A stretch of DNA of 64,000 nucleotides from Paenibacillus kribbensis (GTDB lineage: Bacteria > Bacillota > Bacilli > Paenibacillales > Paenibacillaceae). The notes under the pieces were generated by a model, which saw only the letters and a program-made list of their open reading frames with translations, searched no databases and had not been told where the DNA came from. Below are positions 14,888-23,856 of the stretch, piece after piece. The translations under genes were made by a program, and so were the position numbers. Every line of letters starts with the position of its first letter. The stretch's first letter is position 1. The stretch is from positions 2,071,501-2,135,500 of the forward strand of contig NZ_CP020028.1 of assembly GCF_002240415.1 (NCBI RefSeq), read 5' to 3'.

Positions 14888-17320
14888 ATGAACCATAAAA
14901 AAAAGCTGGTGCTGGTCGGCAACGGAATGGCGGGAATACGCACCCTTGAGCATTTACTGAAGATCGCTCCGGGCATCTATGACATTACGGTATTCGGGGC
15001 CGAGCCCCATCCGAATTATAATCGGATCATGCTGTCCTCCGTTTTGGCTGGAGGAGCTGGTTTGCAGGATATTGTCATCAACGACTGGAGCTGGTATGAA
15101 GAAAATCATATCCGGTTGTTTACAGGCGATCCTGTCACAGAGATTGACACAGACAAGCAGCAGGTGACGTCCCGCTCCGGTGTATGCGTCCCTTATGATT
15201 TGCTGCTGTTGGCCACTGGCTCCAACGCCTTCATCCTGCCGCTTTCAGGAGCAAATAAGGAGGGGGTTATCGGCTTCCGGGATATCCGTGACTGCGAAAC
15301 GATGATGGAGACGGCGAAGACGCACAAAAAAGCAGCCGTTATCGGCGGCGGATTGCTTGGGCTAGAGGCTGCCAGGGGGCTCCTCAATTTGGGGATGGAT
15401 GTTACAGTTATTCATATTCACGAACATATTATGGATCGGCAACTGGATGAGGCTGCTTCCCTTATGCTAAGGCGTGAGCTGGAGGAGCAGGGGATGAATT
15501 TTCTGGTCAATAAGAGAACGGCGGCTATCACAGGCCGTCGCCGTGTGGAGGGATTGAAATTTGCCGATGGCAGTGAGCTGGAAGCGGATCTGATCGTTAT
15601 GGCAGTAGGCATTACACCAGACATTGAGCTTGCGGTGTCGGCAGGAATTCCTGTCAATCGCGGCATTATCGTAAATGATTACATGGAAACAGGTATCCCC
15701 GGCATATACGCCGTCGGCGAATGTGCAGAGCACCGTGGCATCACCTATGGGCTGGTGGCTCCATTATATGAACAGGGCGGTGTGCTGGCCCAGCGGCTCG
15801 CGGGAATGGAGACCCCGGGCTATCGTGGTTCCGTCATTTCGACGAGATTGAAGGTATCGGGCGTAGATGTGTTTTCAGCAGGGTGTTATAAGGACGAACC
15901 GGGAACGCGATCCCTTCGATATCAGGATGAAATTGGCGGCGTCTATAAAAAAATCGTAATCAAGGAAGAAAAACTGATCGGAGCCGTCCTGTTCGGCGAT
16001 ACGTCTGATGGAGCCAAGTTGTTTTCGCTGATCAAAAGTGGCGAGTCGATAGTTGGTCGCGAGAAAGAACTGCTGCTCGGTTTTCATCCTGGTCAATCAG
16101 AAGCAAATGGCTCCATCATGCTGGAACAAATGCCTGATGATGAAATTGTATGCGGATGTAATGGTGTGTCCAAGGGTGACATTGGAGAGGCAGTTGCGGC
16201 TGGCTGCCGGAGCCTTGGAGAGATTAAGGCCTGCACGAAGGCATCCGCATCATGCGGGGGCTGCAAGCCATTAGTGGAGGGTCTATTGCAGCTGTATACA
16301 GGTGCTGAAACAGGAGAACTGGTTAAAGAAGGCATTTGCGGTTGCACAACGCTTGACCGGGAAGCGATTATTGGTAGCATCCGGGAAATGGGATTGAAGA
16401 GCGTCAAAGAAGTGATGAACGTGCTGAGCTGGAGCGAACCTGAAGGGTGTACCAAATGCCGACCGGCCCTCAATTATTATCTGGGCATGGTGTGGCCTCT
16501 GGATTACGAGGATGAGAAGGAATCCAGATTCACGAATGAAAGATACCATGCCAACATCCAGAAAGACGGCACCTATTCTGTCGTGCCCCGCATTTATGGA
16601 GGAGTTACTTCACCTGCTGATCTGAAGAAAATTGCTGCTGTTGCGGAGAAATATAATGTGCCTTTGGTGAAATTTACGGGCGGACAGCGTCTTGACCTGC
16701 TAGGTGTGAAAAAAGAGGATTTGCCAGGTATCTGGTCCGAGTTAGACATGCCGTCCGGGCATGCCTACGGGAAAACGCTGCGAACGGTTAAGACATGTGT
16801 CGGCAACACCTTTTGCCGTTTCGGCACTCAGGATGCGATGGGAATGGGGATCCGACTGGAAAAGGCATTTGAGCGCATGAATGCCCCGGCCAAGGTTAAA
16901 CTTGCTGTATCCGGTTGTCCGCGCAACTGCGCCGAAGCGACGATTAAGGATTTAGGCGTCGTCGCTATCGATGGTGGCTGGGGGATTTACGTTGGCGGTA
17001 ATGGCGGCATTAAGGTACGGGCGTCTGAACTGCTTTGCACCGTGAAAACAGAGGATGAAGTCATGGAATGGACTGGCGCCTATCTGCAGTATTACCGCGA
17101 GCAAGCCAATTGGGGCGAGCGCACAGCGCATTGGGTAGAGCGTGTTGGACTGGAAGCCATCAAGCAGGCGCTTGCGAATGCGGAGACGAGACAGGAGCTA
17201 GTGAGCAGAATTGAGGAGACGTTAAGCGCGACGACTGATCCTTGGCGCGAAATCATCCATGACAAAGAGCTGCTCAAAAACTTTGTGCAGCTACCGGAGC
17301 TAAACTCAGTAACAGAATAG
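14888..17320 (+). CDS. nirB: Nitrite reductase [NAD(P)H] large subunit
   Basis: An 810-residue cytoplasmic enzyme that reduces nitrite to ammonium with NADH. Order: FAD/NADH domains (VGNGMAGI, VIGGGLLGLEAA), two BFD [2Fe-2S] domains (VCGCNGVSKG with SASCGGCKPLV; ICGCTT with GCTKCRPALNYYLG), the ferredoxin-like nitrite/sulfite reductase half domain, then the siroheme/[4Fe-4S] domain with TCVGNTFCRFGTQD and SGCPRNCAEA supplying four cysteines. All cofactor residues are intact, unlike in the paralogous NasB. The ATG at 14888 has GAAGGGGAGAGG upstream. nirD starts 13 bases after the stop, so they form an operon. Confidence 0.97.
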   Translation: MNHKKKLVLVGNGMAGIRTLEHLLKIAPGIYDITVFGAEPHPNYNRIMLSSVLAGGAGLQDIVINDWSWYEENHIRLFTGDPVTEIDTDKQQVTSRSGVCVPYDLLLLATGSNAFILPLSGANKEGVIGFRDIRDCETMMETAKTHKKAAVIGGGLLGLEAARGLLNLGMDVTVIHIHEHIMDRQLDEAASLMLRRELEEQGMNFLVNKRTAAITGRRRVEGLKFADGSELEADLIVMAVGITPDIELAVSAGIPVNRGIIVNDYMETGIPGIYAVGECAEHRGITYGLVAPLYEQGGVLAQRLAGMETPGYRGSVISTRLKVSGVDVFSAGCYKDEPGTRSLRYQDEIGGVYKKIVIKEEKLIGAVLFGDTSDGAKLFSLIKSGESIVGREKELLLGFHPGQSEANGSIMLEQMPDDEIVCGCNGVSKGDIGEAVAAGCRSLGEIKACTKASASCGGCKPLVEGLLQLYTGAETGELVKEGICGCTTLDREAIIGSIREMGLKSVKEVMNVLSWSEPEGCTKCRPALNYYLGMVWPLDYEDEKESRFTNERYHANIQKDGTYSVVPRIYGGVTSPADLKKIAAVAEKYNVPLVKFTGGQRLDLLGVKKEDLPGIWSELDMPSGHAYGKTLRTVKTCVGNTFCRFGTQDAMGMGIRLEKAFERMNAPAKVKLAVSGCPRNCAEATIKDLGVVAIDGGWGIYVGGNGGIKVRASELLCTVKTEDEVMEWTGAYLQYYREQANWGERTAHWVERVGLEAIKQALANAETRQELVSRIEETLSATTDPWREIIHDKELLKNFVQLPELNSVTE

Positions 17321-17333
17321 GGGGCCGAAGAAA

Positions 17334-17666
17334 ATGGAGATCAACACGACAACAACCAGTAGAATCAGAGTAGCCAATCTGAGCGATATTGATCTACAGG
17401 GAGCCCGTACAGTTCGTATTCGTAATATAGAGGTGGCCCTATTTCGCCTGAGCGACGGAAGCGTTCGTGCGCTTGAAAACCGTTGTCCGCATAAAGGTGG
17501 ACGCCTATCCGAAGGAATGATATGTGGCTCAGCAGTCCATTGTCCGCTCCATGACTGGAAAATTGACCTGTCCAGCGGTCAGGTGCAAGAACCGGATACC
17601 GGTTGTGTGACAACTTTCCCGACAGAGATTGATCGTGAAAGCGGAGCTGTTTATATCGTAATCTAA
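17334..17666 (+). CDS. nirD: Nitrite reductase small subunit, Rieske type
   Basis: A 110-residue Rieske [2Fe-2S] protein with the ligand pairs CPHKGG (near residue 50) and CPLHDW (near 68). It partners NirB. Homologues of this size sometimes lack the cysteines; here both Cys-x-His and Cys-x2-His ligands are present, so it can bind a cluster. It is translationally close to nirB (13-base gap with GGGGGCCGAAG before the ATG). No sirohaem-synthesis gene follows. Confidence 0.93.
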   Translation: MEINTTTTSRIRVANLSDIDLQGARTVRIRNIEVALFRLSDGSVRALENRCPHKGGRLSEGMICGSAVHCPLHDWKIDLSSGQVQEPDTGCVTTFPTEIDRESGAVYIVI

Positions 17667-17751
17667 AGTTCTATTATAGAGTGCTTCAATACCTTATTAA
17701 ATATATTTCTTCTATAATATGGAGCAGCTATAATGATAAGCTGATACGCAC

Positions 17752-17783
17752 AAAAGCCGATCCTATTTTTAGGTCGGCTTTTT
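17752..17783 (+). terminator. Intrinsic terminator after nirBD
   Basis: AAAAGCCGATCCTA pairs with TAGGTCGGCTTTT, then T. It lies 85 bases after nirD. Confidence 0.85.
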
Positions 17784-17881
17784 ATCTTCTAAGTATAATG
17801 AATGAAGGTTTCCTAAGAACAGCTTGGTAGAGCCTTATATGAAGATTAGAATTTTCTCATAAGTATCTGAATAATAAATGT

Positions 17882-17980
17882 GTAAGCCGACCAAATGACA
17901 CTTTGGTCTATTTATGTTTTCTCTTCAGGAGGTAAAGAATGGTTGGAGTGTTTACGTTTGGCTTACGCAACAAACAGTGA
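17882..17980 (+). other. Structured intergenic stretch with a 13-codon ORF behind a strong ribosome site
   Basis: GTAAGCC (17882-17888) can pair with GGCTTAC (17960-17966), enclosing a perfect hairpin GACCAAA/TTTGGTC (17889-17908). Inside lies CAGGAGGTAAAGA and ATG 17939, which opens a 13-residue ORF (MVGVFTFGLRNKQ) ending at TGA 17978-17980, 35 bases before the Rpn pseudogene. It could be a leader peptide or chance. The rest of the 350-base gap between nirD and 18016 holds only the terminator. Confidence 0.3.
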
Positions 17981-18015
17981 TAATGATATAATAAAGAAAA
18001 CGGAGTTGATCATTC

Positions 18016-18861
18016 ATGAAGCTGCTTAATCCACGGAATGATTTTTTATTTAAACGTATTTTTGGGAGTGAAGAGAACCACGATGTCCTGTTGGCCTTTC
18101 TGAATCGCACGTTTGCGGAAGCCGGAAAGCCGCCGCTTAGTGATATTATTCTTTTGAACCCATATACAGACAAGGACTCTCCACGTGACAAGCAATCTAT
18201 TCTTGACATTTGAGCCAGAACTACAGAAGGAGAAATTATCAATGTCGAAATGCAATTGTTCAATAAATAGGATACCGAGAAACAAACTCTCTTTTATTGG
18301 AGTAAACAATACTCTGGGCAATTACAGGAAGGGCAGCCATATAGCCAGTTAAAACGGTGTGTGACCATTAACATTCTGGACTATGCTTTACTACGGAATA
18401 ATCAATATCATAATGTGTTTCATCTGCGAGAAGATCGTACCGGAATTTCGTTAATCGACGATATTGAAATCCACTTTCTGGAGCTGCCCAAGTTAGATGA
18501 ACAAGCTGTCTCCATCGAGGAAGGTGGGCTTGTGAATTGGCTGCTGTTCCTGAAAGGTGCAGATCAATCCAAATGGGAGGTGCTGACAATAAATGAACCT
18601 GTATTAAAGAAAGCAATGGATACGTTGGAGTTTTTGAGTCAGGACTTGGAAGCGCGGAGACAGTATGAAGACCGTCAGAAGTATCTGCATGATGAAGCAT
18701 CAATGTATGAAGCGGCTGAAGTCGCAGCCAAAAGAGCAACAGCAGAAGCCAAAAAAGAAGTGGCAAGAAGGCTACTTGCTCTTGGTGTTGAAATGTCAGT
18801 TATAGCTAAAGCCTCTGGTTTGACGGAAGATGAAATCAAGGTATTAAAGCCGTTGCAGTGA
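18016..18861 (+). pseudogene. Rpn/YhgA-family PD-(D/E)XK nuclease (transposase-like), two in-frame nonsense codons
   Basis: The start (MKLLNPRNDFLFKRIFG), the nuclease part (EGEIINVEMQLFN, then TLFYWSKQYSGQLQEGQPYS) and the tail (helical, ending in AKASGLTEDEIKVLKPL) all lie in one frame of 281 codons, as expected for Rpn recombination-promoting nucleases. The frame is interrupted by TGA at 18211-18213 (after SILDI, just before ARTTEGE) and TAG at 18268-18270 (after MQLFNK, where the family usually has Tyr). No indel is present, so the gene was lost by point mutations. The TAG is one base from TAT/TAC. The catalytic region lies between and around the stops. A downstream in-frame ATG/GTG at about 18361 could give only a fragment without the catalytic site. 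Confidence 0.88.
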
Positions 18862-18869
18862 GAACATAT

Positions 18870-18902
18870 AGAAGAGCCGACCATAATGCGGTCGGCTCTT
18901 CT
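18870..18902. terminator. Intrinsic terminator after the Rpn pseudogene
   Basis: AGAAGAGCCGACC pairs with GGTCGGCTCTTCT, a long perfect stem. The stretch 18903-19050 that follows shows no gene. Confidence 0.85.
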
Positions 18903-19055
18903 TATCTTCAAAGGAGTATATTTTTGACTAGTAAATTCTAACAATAGACGATTTCCTACGTTCCAAACACTCCGAAAAAACAATTCTTGACCAAATCTTG
19001 ACCACAAAGTCGTTTTACTCCCCTTTACATTCTAACTTATCCCTAAACAAATAAA

Positions 19056-19080
19056 AAAAGCCTTGATCATCAAGGCTTTT
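19056..19080 (-). terminator. Terminator of the tRNA-Val gene
   Basis: AAAAGCCTTGAT pairs with ATCAAGGCTTTT and a T run follows on the minus strand, directly downstream of the tRNA. Confidence 0.85.
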
Positions 19081-19086
19081 GACGTA

Positions 19087-19158
19087 TAGGACGGATGGGG
19101 ATCGAACCCATGACCCTTACCCTGTCAAGATAATGCTCTCCCGCTGAGCTACCGTCCT
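19087..19158 (-). tRNA. tRNA-Val (anticodon GAC)
   Basis: The minus strand folds as a 72-nt cloverleaf. The acceptor stem AGGACGG pairs with CCGTCCT. The D stem is GCTC/GAGC and the anticodon stem TTATC/GGTAA closes the loop TTGACAG. The T stem ATGGG/CCCAT closes TTCGATC. The anticodon GAC reads GUC/GUU valine codons. The discriminator is A and CCA is not encoded. It stands alone with its own terminator. Confidence 0.95.
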
Positions 19159-19296
19159 GCGGTTACTAGATAATATCATGTATTAACCATATATGTAAAG
19201 CAAAAAAATAAAGATACTTGAATTTTGTCGCCATTTATATATATAATTCAAATTTACCAGGTTTGTCAATTGGATTGGTGATAGGGGGAGCAGAGA

Positions 19297-19740
19297 ATGG
19301 CCGCAGAAATTATCAGTGTAACGACAGAGGAACAGCTACAGGAAGCGATATCGATCCGTACCAAAGTGTTTGTCGAGGAACAAAAGGTGCCTCTTGAACT
19401 GGAGCTTGATCATTATGACAAGCTGGGAGATGCCGTTCATCATTTGCTAATTTGTGACCATGGTGAAATGGTGGCTACTGGTCGACTGACGTATTATGAA
19501 GAAGATACTGCTAAAATGCAGCGTATTGCCGTGCTCAAGGAGTATCGTGCGGCGGGTTATGGGCGTGTATTGCTACTGGCACTGGAAGAACGCGCACGTG
19601 AGCTGGGGTTAAGATACTCACTGCTGGATGCCCAATGCCAAGCTGAAAAGTTTTATGAAAAGCTCGGGTATGAGACGATATCCGATGAACCTTTTGACGA
19701 TGCCGGAATTCCGCACGTACGTATGCGCAAAAAGCTGTAA
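19297..19740 (+). CDS. GNAT-family N-acetyltransferase
   Basis: A 147-residue single-domain GNAT protein. The acetyl-CoA binding region is MQRIAVLKEYRAAGYGRVLL, with the R/Q-x-x-G-x-G/A pattern in RAAGYG. The N-terminal EAISIRTKVFVEEQKVP stretch is that of the YjcF/ElaA-like subgroup. The substrate is unknown. It is a single gene with its own upstream region; the ATG follows GATAGGGGGAGCAGAG. Confidence 0.85.
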   Translation: MAAEIISVTTEEQLQEAISIRTKVFVEEQKVPLELELDHYDKLGDAVHHLLICDHGEMVATGRLTYYEEDTAKMQRIAVLKEYRAAGYGRVLLLALEERARELGLRYSLLDAQCQAEKFYEKLGYETISDEPFDDAGIPHVRMRKKL

Positions 19741-19827
19741 ACGATCGTGCTAGATGCATAAAATTCTGTACAGAGTCCATGCTAATGAGAGTTCCTCCAC
19801 TATACTATGGCTAAGGAGCGATGCAGC

Positions 19828-20064
19828 ATGGCAAATACAGAACGGGAACAGATTACGGCGGTACGCAAAAACGGGGATGGCGATCTGACGTCTTTTCAGA
19901 CGTCCACCGGGCGAATTCTGGATTACAATCAGGCACTAAATGAGATTGAAGCAGGCTCAATTGCAGGCGTAAATGTGTTTAAGGCAAAGGATGGAAGCAA
20001 ACGAATTCGCGGAGATGCCGATGGGGATCCTACCAATAATCTGGATCAGCTGCCGTTGTTCTGA
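19828..20064 (+). CDS. DUF3892 small protein
   Basis: A 78-residue protein of unknown function resembling DUF3892 (ITAVRKNGDGDLTSFQTSTGR and a DNLDQLP-like end). The start is ATG 19828, chosen because AAGGAGCGATGCAGC precedes it; an in-frame ATG at 19807 lacks a ribosome site. It is charged and soluble, without signal peptide. Confidence 0.7.
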   Translation: MANTEREQITAVRKNGDGDLTSFQTSTGRILDYNQALNEIEAGSIAGVNVFKAKDGSKRIRGDADGDPTNNLDQLPLF

Positions 20065-20117
20065 CCCGGGGTTTAACACTAAAACTTAAGTCTACTATCA
20101 AACGCAAAAATATATGG

Positions 20118-20159
20118 AAGCCGCCAGCTATCCTTTGTAGGAAGGCTTGGCGGCTTTTT
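20118..20159. terminator. Bidirectional terminator
   Basis: AAGCCGCCA pairs with TGGCGGCTT and is followed by TTTTT; it lies between convergent genes. Confidence 0.85.
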
Positions 20160-20185
20160 GTTACTCACTTCAGCCGTAATTGGCA

Positions 20186-20947
20186 TTATTGCTTTGCACG
20201 TTCCAGTTCGGCAAGGGGATACTTGCGTTGCTGCTCCAGAAAGGACATGACCCCTGCCTTCTCCCGAAATTGTTCCATATCATCACTATAGTGCATCAGG
20301 TGAATACGCTCTTGAAGAGGTTGTGGCAGGCTTAGCAGCTCGTCCAGTGTCGTATGGACTTCTCCCGCACCTTGCAGCTGAACCTCATGTAGAATACTCT
20401 GACATCCACGCTCATACACCAGGTGATGAAGCAAATCAGGATCAAAAATCATATCCGCACTATAAAAAAGACGATCATTAATGAATAGCGAGTAGCTGTT
20501 TTTACCGGGAATATGTTGCGTAGGGATGAGTTCCACCTGGATACCAGATACTAAAACAGCAGATTTACCAGGTGTTAGTACATTTACCTCAAAAACATCT
20601 TCGAGCCTATCAATCATGCCTTGCTGTGACATACCGCCTTTGAGTGTGTGTTCCCATAGTGGATGGATTAGTGGTTCAGCGATATAAAGTACAGGCTTGC
20701 GACGGTGGAGAATGTTCATCTGGAAGCCGAATTCCTCCAGACCTCCGACATGATCCGCGTGAATATGGGTGATTAAGATAGCGTCAATTTCAGATAAAGG
20801 AACGCCCATTTGGTGCAGAGCCAGAGAAGCGGTAGTTCCGCAATCAATCAGCAGTTTCCCTTCACCGCTATCCAGCAGCGCGTTGTTGTTGTAATAATGC
20901 TTAGCAAAGGCACTGCCTGTCCCAAGCATTTGTATCGTTAGGCTCAT
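20186..20947 (-). CDS. Metallo-beta-lactamase-fold hydrolase (RNase Z-like)
   Basis: A 253-residue MBL-fold enzyme with the metal motif THIHADHVGGLEE, an upstream DCGTTASLAL strand and later GKNSYS and YSADMIFDP metal strands; a C-terminal His (LMHYSDD) completes the site. It resembles the RNase Z/phosphodiesterase side of the superfamily but is shorter than true RNase Z, so substrate is open. The start at ATG 20947 is supported by GGAGGGTGAGCC; the longer frame upstream has no such site. Confidence 0.85.
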   Translation of the reverse strand: MSLTIQMLGTGSAFAKHYYNNNALLDSGEGKLLIDCGTTASLALHQMGVPLSEIDAILITHIHADHVGGLEEFGFQMNILHRRKPVLYIAEPLIHPLWEHTLKGGMSQQGMIDRLEDVFEVNVLTPGKSAVLVSGIQVELIPTQHIPGKNSYSLFINDRLFYSADMIFDPDLLHHLVYERGCQSILHEVQLQGAGEVHTTLDELLSLPQPLQERIHLMHYSDDMEQFREKAGVMSFLEQQRKYPLAELERAKQ

Positions 20948-21142
20948 TTTAGGCTCACCCTCCAGGCTATGTGTATAGGATCTTTTACAGTCGTATTTTA
21001 TCATCTATACTGCTGGAACTAAAGGATTTGGCAGGCTATGTGAAAATTTTGGACAATTTGTGGAGTACAGCGCAACTTGTGGGGCTGAGCTAGGTATAAA
21101 TGTACAACGACAGGTTTTTAACAGATAACGATGGAGGGATAA

Positions 21143-21706
21143 GTGGTGGTTAAATTCAGAAAAGTGATGGCCCTAATGATGGCCTTTTCGATAATGGGAG
21201 GGACCGTCATTTCGGCGGAATCCGCCAAGGACCAAGTGCAACTGATTATTAATGGAGAAGTGTCGAAGGATGGCGCGGTTGTCATTGATGGAAAAACGTA
21301 TGTGCCTATTCGCGATTTTAACGGAATTGTAAATTTTGATCCATCTGGCGGGAAAGTTGTTTTCGACCAGCCTAACGTGCATATGTTCCTATTCAAGGGG
21401 GATACTGTGTTTGGTAACGTGAATAAAGGCAACAAGGTGAAATTCAATGTATTTAGTCAAATTGATACCTTGAAAACGGATATTTCTGGAGTGAAGGTAG
21501 CGATCACCGACCCTTCGGGCAATGTAAAGGATATTCAGTCCCAGGATATCAAAGGAGAACAAAAGGATAACTTTTGGTTCCGTACCAGTGACTTTACGTA
21601 TGATTTCAAAACAGCAGGGAATTACCGTGTCGGTTTTTATATTAAAGAAAGCAAAGACAGCAGCTATACATTAGTGTCCGAAAAAGTCATTACAGCGATA
21701 AATTAG
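21143..21706 (+). CDS. Secreted protein with copper-amine-oxidase N-terminal-type domain
   Basis: A 187-residue exported protein. Residues 1-27 form a signal peptide (basic start, hydrophobic MALMMAFSIMGGTVI, cut near SAESA). Residues 30-80 match the short stalk domain common in Paenibacillus secreted proteins (IINGEVSKDGAVVIDGKTYV then PIRDF), named after copper amine oxidase N-termini. The rest is beta-rich with an Ig-like look and no catalytic motif. The GTG start has GATGGAGGGATAA upstream. The function is unknown. Confidence 0.75.
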   Translation: MVVKFRKVMALMMAFSIMGGTVISAESAKDQVQLIINGEVSKDGAVVIDGKTYVPIRDFNGIVNFDPSGGKVVFDQPNVHMFLFKGDTVFGNVNKGNKVKFNVFSQIDTLKTDISGVKVAITDPSGNVKDIQSQDIKGEQKDNFWFRTSDFTYDFKTAGNYRVGFYIKESKDSSYTLVSEKVITAIN

Positions 21707-21785
21707 GCATACCCCAAATTGACCTGCATCCTTGATCATGTTACGATACGAGGGAAAATAAAACAATTTGAAGGTAGGTATTTCC

Positions 21786-22091
21786 ATGAGTGATCACAAA
21801 CATGAACACGGTGAAGCCTGCAACCACGATCATGACCACGAACATGAAGAAATGGTTCTTACGCTAACTGATGAAAATGGTAAAGATGTAGAAATGGTGC
21901 TGGTAGAGACCTTTGACGTAGAAGATCACGTTTACGCCCTTCTGCTGGAGCGAGGCAATCCTGAAGCGGATGGCATTATTCTTCGTATGGAAGAAGAAAA
22001 CGAAGAAATGGTGCTTTACAATATTGAGGACGAAGATGAATGGAAACGTGTAGAAGCTGCATATAGCGAGCTTGTTGCCCAATACGAATAG
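21786..22091 (+). CDS. DUF1292 acidic protein (YrzB-like)
   Basis: A 101-residue acidic protein. Residues 1-26 form a His/Glu-rich tail that could bind metal (HEHGEACNHDHDHEHEE). The rest is the DUF1292 core with VLTLTDENGKDVEMVLVETF. The start is ATG 21786, after GAAGGTAGG; an earlier in-frame codon at 21768 overlaps that site. The function is unknown. Confidence 0.85.
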   Translation: MSDHKHEHGEACNHDHDHEHEEMVLTLTDENGKDVEMVLVETFDVEDHVYALLLERGNPEADGIILRMEEENEEMVLYNIEDEDEWKRVEAAYSELVAQYE

Positions 22092-22130
22092 AATTGGATA
22101 CAGCAGCTGTTAGAAGCTCTTCAAGACATT

Positions 22131-22158
22131 AAAAAGCCCCCGAATGGGGGCTTTTTTT
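22131..22158 (+). terminator. Intrinsic terminator
   Basis: AAAAAGCCCCC pairs with GGGGGCTTTTT, loop GAAT, T run. It serves the DUF1292 gene and may also stop the convergent speA transcript. Confidence 0.9.
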
Positions 22159-22203
22159 GTTGACTATCAACATGTATTGCAAGCACGGACTCTCAGATCG
22201 GCA

Positions 22204-23679
22204 TTATGAAATAGCGTCCGTTTCGACGATAACCTTCACCTGATGTACCGTTCGATCCTCAGGTCCTTTAACAGGCAGGCCTACTTCCACATGATCGACA
22301 ATATAATCAATATTGTCCTGCGAAATCACTTCTCCCGGCAGCAAGATCGGAATACCCGGTGGATATACATAAATAAACTCCGCAATAATACGACCAGCCG
22401 ATTCCTTGAATGGAACTACTTCCGTATCTCCGTAAAAAGCGTCTCTCGGAATGAGGGAGAGCTGCGGGATATCAGGTATTTTTACAATCAGCTCATGCTG
22501 CTGACCTGTAGAATAATGTATAGAAGCCAGTTCGCGCAGAGCTTTCAATAAAATCTCAACATCCTCTTTGGTATCCCCGGGGGTCACCAGACAGAGAATA
22601 TTGTACATATCGCTAAGCTCAACCTCGATATTGTAGTGATCTCTCAGCCAATTTTCCACATCGTATCCGGTAAGGCCCAAGTGGCGGATATGAATCGTAA
22701 TTTTGGTTGGATCATAATCATAGGTAGCTTCGGTGCCAAGAATCTCACTGCCAAAGCAATACAGCCCTTCAATCTTGTTGACCTCTGCCCGGCAATATTC
22801 AGCCAGATCCAGAGCGCGTTGAGCTATTTCATGGCCGTTAAGCGCCAGGTTGCGTCGGGATGTGTCCAACGAAGCCAGCAGAATATACGAAGTGGATGTC
22901 GTCGTCAGCATACTGAAAATAGTTTGTACACGCTGCGGATTAATGTATCCGTTCTTTGTATTCACATTCAGAATCGAGCTTTGGGTCAGGGAACCGCCCA
23001 GCTTGTGAACGCTGGTAGCTGACATGTCTGCTCCCGCCTCCATGGCGGACATCGGCAGATCAGTATGAAAATGAATCAGTACACCGTGAGCCTCATCGAC
23101 CAGGACCGGCACATTATAGCTGTGAGCGAGATCAACAATTTCCTTCAGATCGGCGCACACACCGTAATATGTCGGGTTGATGACAAGGACGCCCTTGGCG
23201 TCAGGGTGACGTTCCAATGCCCGGCGTACGGACTTGGTTGTAACCCCGTGGTGAATACCAAGATTCTCATCACTGACTGGAGATATGAATACCGGCTTTG
23301 CACCAGCAAAGATAATGGCAGACATTATGGATTTGTGTATATTTCGGGGTACAATAATTTTATCACCCGGCAAGCAAATGGACATAATCATAGTGATGAT
23401 GGCTCCACTTGTTCCCTGTACACTGTAATAAGTATAATCAGCTCCGAAGGCTTCTGCTGCAAGCTTTTGAGCTTCTTCGATGACGCCTGACGGCTGATGC
23501 AGATCGTCCAATGGAGCGATGTTGATCATATCTATGGAAAAGGCATTATCCCCCATAAATTCGCGAAATTCCGGATCTGCTCCCACTCCCTTTTTATGAC
23601 CTGGGATGTGAAATTGAACCGGGTTGCTCTGAGCATGCTTTTTCAAAGCAGTAAAAAGCGGGGTGTTGCTTTGATTCAT
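22204..23679 (-). CDS. speA: Arginine decarboxylase, PLP fold type I (SpeA)
   Basis: A 491-residue enzyme of the Orn/Lys/Arg decarboxylase group that makes agmatine, the first step to putrescine and spermidine. Signatures: QFHIPGHKKG near the start, the cofactor strand VLVDEAHGVLIHF, and the PLP lysine in SATSVHKLGG. The C-terminal domain ends with IYVYPPGIPILLPGE. Lysine and arginine enzymes of this group are hard to separate by eye; length and the Bacillus SpeA-like start (MNQSNTPLFTALKKHA) favour SpeA. The ATG at 23679 is preferred over a GTG four codons upstream, which is too close to AAAGG. No spermidine synthase genes are adjacent. Confidence 0.88.
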   Translation of the reverse strand: MNQSNTPLFTALKKHAQSNPVQFHIPGHKKGVGADPEFREFMGDNAFSIDMINIAPLDDLHQPSGVIEEAQKLAAEAFGADYTYYSVQGTSGAIITMIMSICLPGDKIIVPRNIHKSIMSAIIFAGAKPVFISPVSDENLGIHHGVTTKSVRRALERHPDAKGVLVINPTYYGVCADLKEIVDLAHSYNVPVLVDEAHGVLIHFHTDLPMSAMEAGADMSATSVHKLGGSLTQSSILNVNTKNGYINPQRVQTIFSMLTTTSTSYILLASLDTSRRNLALNGHEIAQRALDLAEYCRAEVNKIEGLYCFGSEILGTEATYDYDPTKITIHIRHLGLTGYDVENWLRDHYNIEVELSDMYNILCLVTPGDTKEDVEILLKALRELASIHYSTGQQHELIVKIPDIPQLSLIPRDAFYGDTEVVPFKESAGRIIAEFIYVYPPGIPILLPGEVISQDNIDYIVDHVEVGLPVKGPEDRTVHQVKVIVETDAIS

Positions 23680-23856
23680 TAGTGTTGTCACAACCTTTCA
23701 TGCAGGATTCGACAATCCTGTGCAATTGATAATAGAACAAAATTGAGTATAGCAGTTTGAAGTAGGAATGCAAGCGGTTAAGGATGCATTTATTTGTGGA
23801 AAAGTGGAGTAGTGGAAGAACCTGGACTTGATAACTCAAAAAACGAAGGTGAGGAT

